A stretch of 6,412 nucleotides of DNA, taken from assembly GCA_022570975.1 (NCBI GenBank), contig JACZYS010000149.1:1-6412 (forward strand). Direction: 5' to 3'. The translations under genes and the position numbers were made by a program. The DNA comes from Candidatus Zixiibacteriota bacterium (GTDB lineage: Bacteria > Zixibacteria > MSB-5A5 > GN15 > FEB-12). This document shows, piece by piece, positions 3,514 to 6,412 of this stretch. The notes under the pieces were generated by a model. The model saw only the letters and a program-made list of their open reading frames with translations. It was not told the DNA's origin and ran no database searches. Within the stretch, counting starts at the first letter, position 1. Every line of letters begins with the position of its first letter.

Positions 3514-6108
3514 TTAATTGTTGGGAATAAGAAGGAAATTTATTTCTTCAAGGAAATCGGATTTACCGGATGTATTTATATCCATTGTTATATTTTCAGG
3601 TTCAGATCTAAAACCGAGGTCTTCCAGTTGAACCGGATCAATATAAATTGTATATGAACCCGGCATCAGACCCAAATAATAAAAATCACCGCTTGAAAAA
3701 GTTGTGACCTCGGTTAGCTGGTCATTGGAAAGGTTCATCAGGTTTAGTTTTATCCCACCAATACCGGCTTTTCCACTGGGAAGGAGCCGCTCAATTCTGC
3801 CGCTGATTTCTGCTGTTCTTACAATAGGCACACTTACCGTAGTAACAGAATTTGGGTTGACCGAAATCTGGTAGTTTTCATGGGCTGGTTTTAGAGTCGG
3901 GTCATTCAAGGAGGTTTCATCAACGGTGAGCAAGTAATTGTCATAGGCAAGCAACCCGTCATAATAATAAAACTTGCCGTCATTAACTGTTTTCTGTCTG
4001 CCGCCTCTGATTCGAGCCCTTAGACCGGTGATTTCTTTTTCCCCATAGTCTATCCTACCGTTGTTGTTATCATCCAAAAACGGTCTTACAACAGCCGCAC
4101 CATAACCAACGCCATTTCTTCTGTCAAAAGAAAAGCTCTTGGCATCCTGGTCATATTTGACAGATCCTCTTTGAATTTGAGTTACTGTTGTCTCGTCTCT
4201 TACTTGGAATACTCTAGTTTTGGAATTGGCAAATCCGGTAAAGAAACTTAATGTCATGGCAATGGTGTTCACCCCCGAGCGATTGTCTTTATCATAGTTT
4301 AAAGAAATTTGGCCTGATCTAAAAATTCTTCTACCTACATGTCCGCCCCATTTCTGGACTTCATTGGTGGAATGGTCATAAACTATTCTTAATTGAGGTT
4401 GAAAGGATCTCAACAAATATGAAGAAATAATAAACTGGCTGGTTGCTATATTTGATTTTCTATTTGCATATCGGTTGCTTTGATACCGTCCAATGTAATT
4501 TATATGAAACAGATAAAGAGAAGTATTTAAACCGTAATTCATATTGATACTGTTATGAGATGCATACTTGTCATAACTTATCATATATCTCAAAGTCAGA
4601 TGACGTCCCTTCAATCTAATTGGTAATCCAATGGCAATTTTTCCGCCAAGTTGTTGGTTAATTCTGTTTCTTGATGAACCCTCAACATATTTTGTGACAG
4701 ATCCGTTGATGTTTATTGACGAAGGCTTACTGAAATTTACCCTAAACCCAGAAGCATAGCCAGGGGAGAAGAACCCGCCGGTTGTTAGATTTCCAAACGG
4801 TTGCCAGGTAACCTCACTTCCGAAGGTAGGTTTGAGAGTTGTATCAATCTCTTTGCTGCCTATGGGAAGGTCGCCAACAAGACCAATAGTAAAATTTTGT
4901 TTTATTCCATAATGACCGTTAGCCTGAATATATTTTTCTTCTGAATCAAAAAAATCAGATTTCCCGGCTAAAAGGGAATATTCAACAGTTCCTTTAGGTA
5001 TCAAATTGTATGGCACGTTCAGTTCTTTTTCTTCAGTAAGGTACTGCCCATTTGGTCCGTACATCTTAAGCATCAAAGTGGTCGAGCCATAAAAAACGTC
5101 AATATCAAATTCATAATTCCCCTGATCATCAGTATTGGTAAAAGCTGTGAGTTTATTGTTTATATATAATTCAACTTCCCATCCTGCTGCTAAGACTCCA
5201 TTGACATTAATTGTTTTGTAAAATTTTCTCCGTATTTGCGGCTGATTGGTTATCAATCCACCGTACAACCCTCTGGCCAAAAATCCGGCAGAATAGATAT
5301 GTCCAAATTCTACCTGAGTTACGTATCTGTTTCCATTATCAATGTAATAGTGCCAGCGATAATCAATTTGTTCTTTTCTAATACCGGTTGCGCTGCTTCC
5401 CGTAATTGATACGTTGATATCTCCGCCCAAAATTATTGCGCCCAAATTGGCACTAAATAATTGTTCGTTTCCGTTAACCGGAGTCGCAACAACGGCCCAG
5501 TCCATGACTCCTCCGGCAAAATATTTCTTTTTGGCCGCGATTCGCTGGATATCTCTGAGTTCTTTTTCTTTCTTAATTAATTTTCGTTGTTCTTTTTTTC
5601 TTTTAAGCTGTTTAAACAAAGGCAAGTCTTTGTTGAATTTGGTATAGACGCTGAGTGCAGAAAAACTGAATTTGTATTCTATGTCAAATATTAATTTAAA
5701 GAGATCAACGCTTAAGAAAAAATCTGTTTCAGTTAGAAAGTAAGTTGCCGGGTCAAGGATTGTGGTTTTATCTTGATAACGAACAGTTTTACTCTCTACA
5801 TCAATTTCAAATTTGTTGTTTTCTGAAAAAAGGAACCCACTCAAGGTCTGTTGGACTCTGTTGTAATTACATTTGAGACCCATCAGGGTAAATGTTTCTT
5901 TGACCGGTACCAAAACTGTTGTACCATCGTACCAGACAAAAATATCGGTGTTGATTAATTTTGGGACCTGAAAATTAACTACGATCTCTTCCAGATTTGA
6001 TTGATCGGCGGCATTTGAAATGCTGTGGTTAAGCGATACCAGCATCAAAAATAAGAGAGCTGGTCGCCAAATTTTCTTGCGAACAATTGAGTTCATATTA
6101 TGACTCAT
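3514..6108 (-). CDS. Outer-membrane usher-like protein of a chaperone-usher-type fibre system
   Basis: This is an 864-residue protein, within the usual usher length range. Residues 1-33 form a signal peptide (basic start, hydrophobic 17-27, likely cleavage at SNA/A). Residues 42-158 resemble a stalk or copper-amine-oxidase-N-like module ('VLVPVKETFTLMGLK'). Residues 165-195 are a very basic, probably helical linker. Residues 197-290 are amphipathic beta-strands. Residues 295-366 are an Ig-like segment ('GWEVELYINNKL', 'GNYEFDIDVFYGSTTL', 'MYGPNGQYL') placed where ushers carry the plug. Residues 370-625 are more barrel-like strands. Residues 665-765 contain an EF-hand-type loop (D679 to E690). 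Residues 766-864 look carboxypeptidase-regulatory-like. The inferred role is an outer-membrane pore that receives chaperone-subunit complexes and polymerises subunits. Family knowledge supports the barrel-plug reading; the assignment to an usher subclass is uncertain. Two starts are possible (ATG at 6108 or 6096), and neither has a strong Shine-Dalgarno site. It probably shares a transcript with the gene 27 nt upstream. Confidence 0.75.
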   Translation of the reverse strand: MSHNMNSIVRKKIWRPALLFLMLVSLNHSISNAADQSNLEEIVVNFQVPKLINTDIFVWYDGTTVLVPVKETFTLMGLKCNYNRVQQTLSGFLFSENNKFEIDVESKTVRYQDKTTILDPATYFLTETDFFLSVDLFKLIFDIEYKFSFSALSVYTKFNKDLPLFKQLKRKKEQRKLIKKEKELRDIQRIAAKKKYFAGGVMDWAVVATPVNGNEQLFSANLGAIILGGDINVSITGSSATGIRKEQIDYRWHYYIDNGNRYVTQVEFGHIYSAGFLARGLYGGLITNQPQIRRKFYKTINVNGVLAAGWEVELYINNKLTAFTNTDDQGNYEFDIDVFYGSTTLMLKMYGPNGQYLTEEKELNVPYNLIPKGTVEYSLLAGKSDFFDSEEKYIQANGHYGIKQNFTIGLVGDLPIGSKEIDTTLKPTFGSEVTWQPFGNLTTGGFFSPGYASGFRVNFSKPSSININGSVTKYVEGSSRNRINQQLGGKIAIGLPIRLKGRHLTLRYMISYDKYASHNSINMNYGLNTSLYLFHINYIGRYQSNRYANRKSNIATSQFIISSYLLRSFQPQLRIVYDHSTNEVQKWGGHVGRRIFRSGQISLNYDKDNRSGVNTIAMTLSFFTGFANSKTRVFQVRDETTVTQIQRGSVKYDQDAKSFSFDRRNGVGYGAAVVRPFLDDNNNGRIDYGEKEITGLRARIRGGRQKTVNDGKFYYYDGLLAYDNYLLTVDETSLNDPTLKPAHENYQISVNPNSVTTVSVPIVRTAEISGRIERLLPSGKAGIGGIKLNLMNLSNDQLTEVTTFSSGDFYYLGLMPGSYTIYIDPVQLEDLGFRSEPENITMDINTSGKSDFLEEINFLLIPNN

Positions 6109-6135
6109 CTTTCGAGCTTCAAAAAGTCTGACTTC

Positions 6136-6412
6136 TTAAGGAAGCGGAAAAATTTTCTCAATCTTATTGCCGGCAATCATATCTTCAGGAGCAACATCTG
6201 TTCGTCCTTCACTGGACACCACAAACTCAACTCTCCACGGCTTTTTGAACTCACCGGCAACGATTGGTAATTCAATTCTTCGCTTTAAGGTGCGATAAAC
6301 AGCAAGGTCAATTCTCTTATATGAAATCTGATTATTATCAGCATCAAGTAAACGACAATTAATCATACCCATATATGAAGTGTTTCCCAGATTGGCCAGA
6401 TCAGTCTTAAGA
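6136..6412 (-). CDS. C-terminal part of a probable pilus-assembly chaperone (Ig-like), 5' end outside window
   Basis: The reading frame is open to the right edge of the window, so the start is missing and only about 92 codons are seen. The internal Met codons near 6372 and 6366 have open frame before them and are probably not the start. The visible part has the alternating beta-strand pattern of an Ig-like domain. It includes a 'NLGNTSY' segment like the N-x-G-N-T turn of PapD-like and related Ig domains, and a later 'ELPIVAGEFKKPWRVEFVV' strand pair. There is no transmembrane segment. It ends 27 nt before an usher-like gene on the same strand, the usual chaperone-usher arrangement, so a periplasmic chaperone that holds subunits for the usher is the best guess. 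The N-terminal domain, with the Arg/Lys anchor residues that would prove this, is not in the window. It could instead be another Ig-fold periplasmic protein of the same operon. Confidence 0.55.
   Translation of the reverse strand, partial: LKTDLANLGNTSYMGMINCRLLDADNNQISYKRIDLAVYRTLKRRIELPIVAGEFKKPWRVEFVVSSEGRTDVAPEDMIAGNKIEKIFPLP

Noticed and set aside
5414..5647. 77-codon plus-strand frame opposite the usher gene
   Set aside because: It is antisense to the basic linker and barrel region of the usher; its composition only mirrors the Lys-rich codons of the real gene.
1..6412. CRISPR array, tRNA, rRNA, insertion sequence
   Set aside because: No spaced direct repeats, cloverleaf, ribosomal segment, transposase-like frame or terminal repeats were seen.

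Overview
All protein-coding genes in this window lie on the minus strand, so it is read from right (6412) to left (1). It looks like a chaperone-usher-type surface fibre (pilus) locus. The organism is probably a Gram-negative, moderately AT-rich bacterium outside the classical enterobacterial group. The predicted outer-membrane usher, the four Sec-type secreted proteins with Gln at the predicted mature N-terminus, and the DUF4402-type subunits suggest the Bacteroidota/Ignavibacteria/Calditrichota side of the bacterial tree. Clear Shine-Dalgarno sites on several genes argue against a typical Bacteroides. This placement is inference.

Assembly block (6412-3514): a gene cut by the window edge ends at 6136 and looks like the last Ig-like domain of a pilus chaperone. 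After 27 nt follows an 864-residue usher-like outer-membrane protein (6108-3514). It has an N-terminal domain resembling stalk or copper-amine-oxidase-N modules, a very basic linker, a beta-barrel interrupted by an Ig-like plug-like segment, a domain with an EF-hand-type calcium loop, and a C-terminal carboxypeptidase-regulatory-like domain.

Subunit block (3233-792): a 280-nt spacer with a possible promoter leads into four small secreted proteins. Three (174, 171 and 187 aa) align with each other as DUF4402-type pilin-like beta-sandwich subunits. The fourth (140 aa) is shorter and divergent, but keeps traces of the same fold pattern. A near-canonical sigma70 promoter with a long dyad over its -10/start region precedes the 140/171 pair. 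A stem-loop and a palindrome lie in the leader of the 187-aa gene, and a good intrinsic terminator follows that gene.

Regulatory end (675-212): a PilZ-domain protein has its own promoter with a perfect TATAAT -10. It may link the locus to cyclic di-GMP. Positions 1-211 hold no gene I can support.

Proposed working model (inference): the chaperone delivers DUF4402 subunits to the usher, which secretes and polymerises them on the cell surface. Subunit ratios would be set by separate promoters, leader structures and unequal ribosome binding sites. No obvious large tip adhesin is visible in the window.
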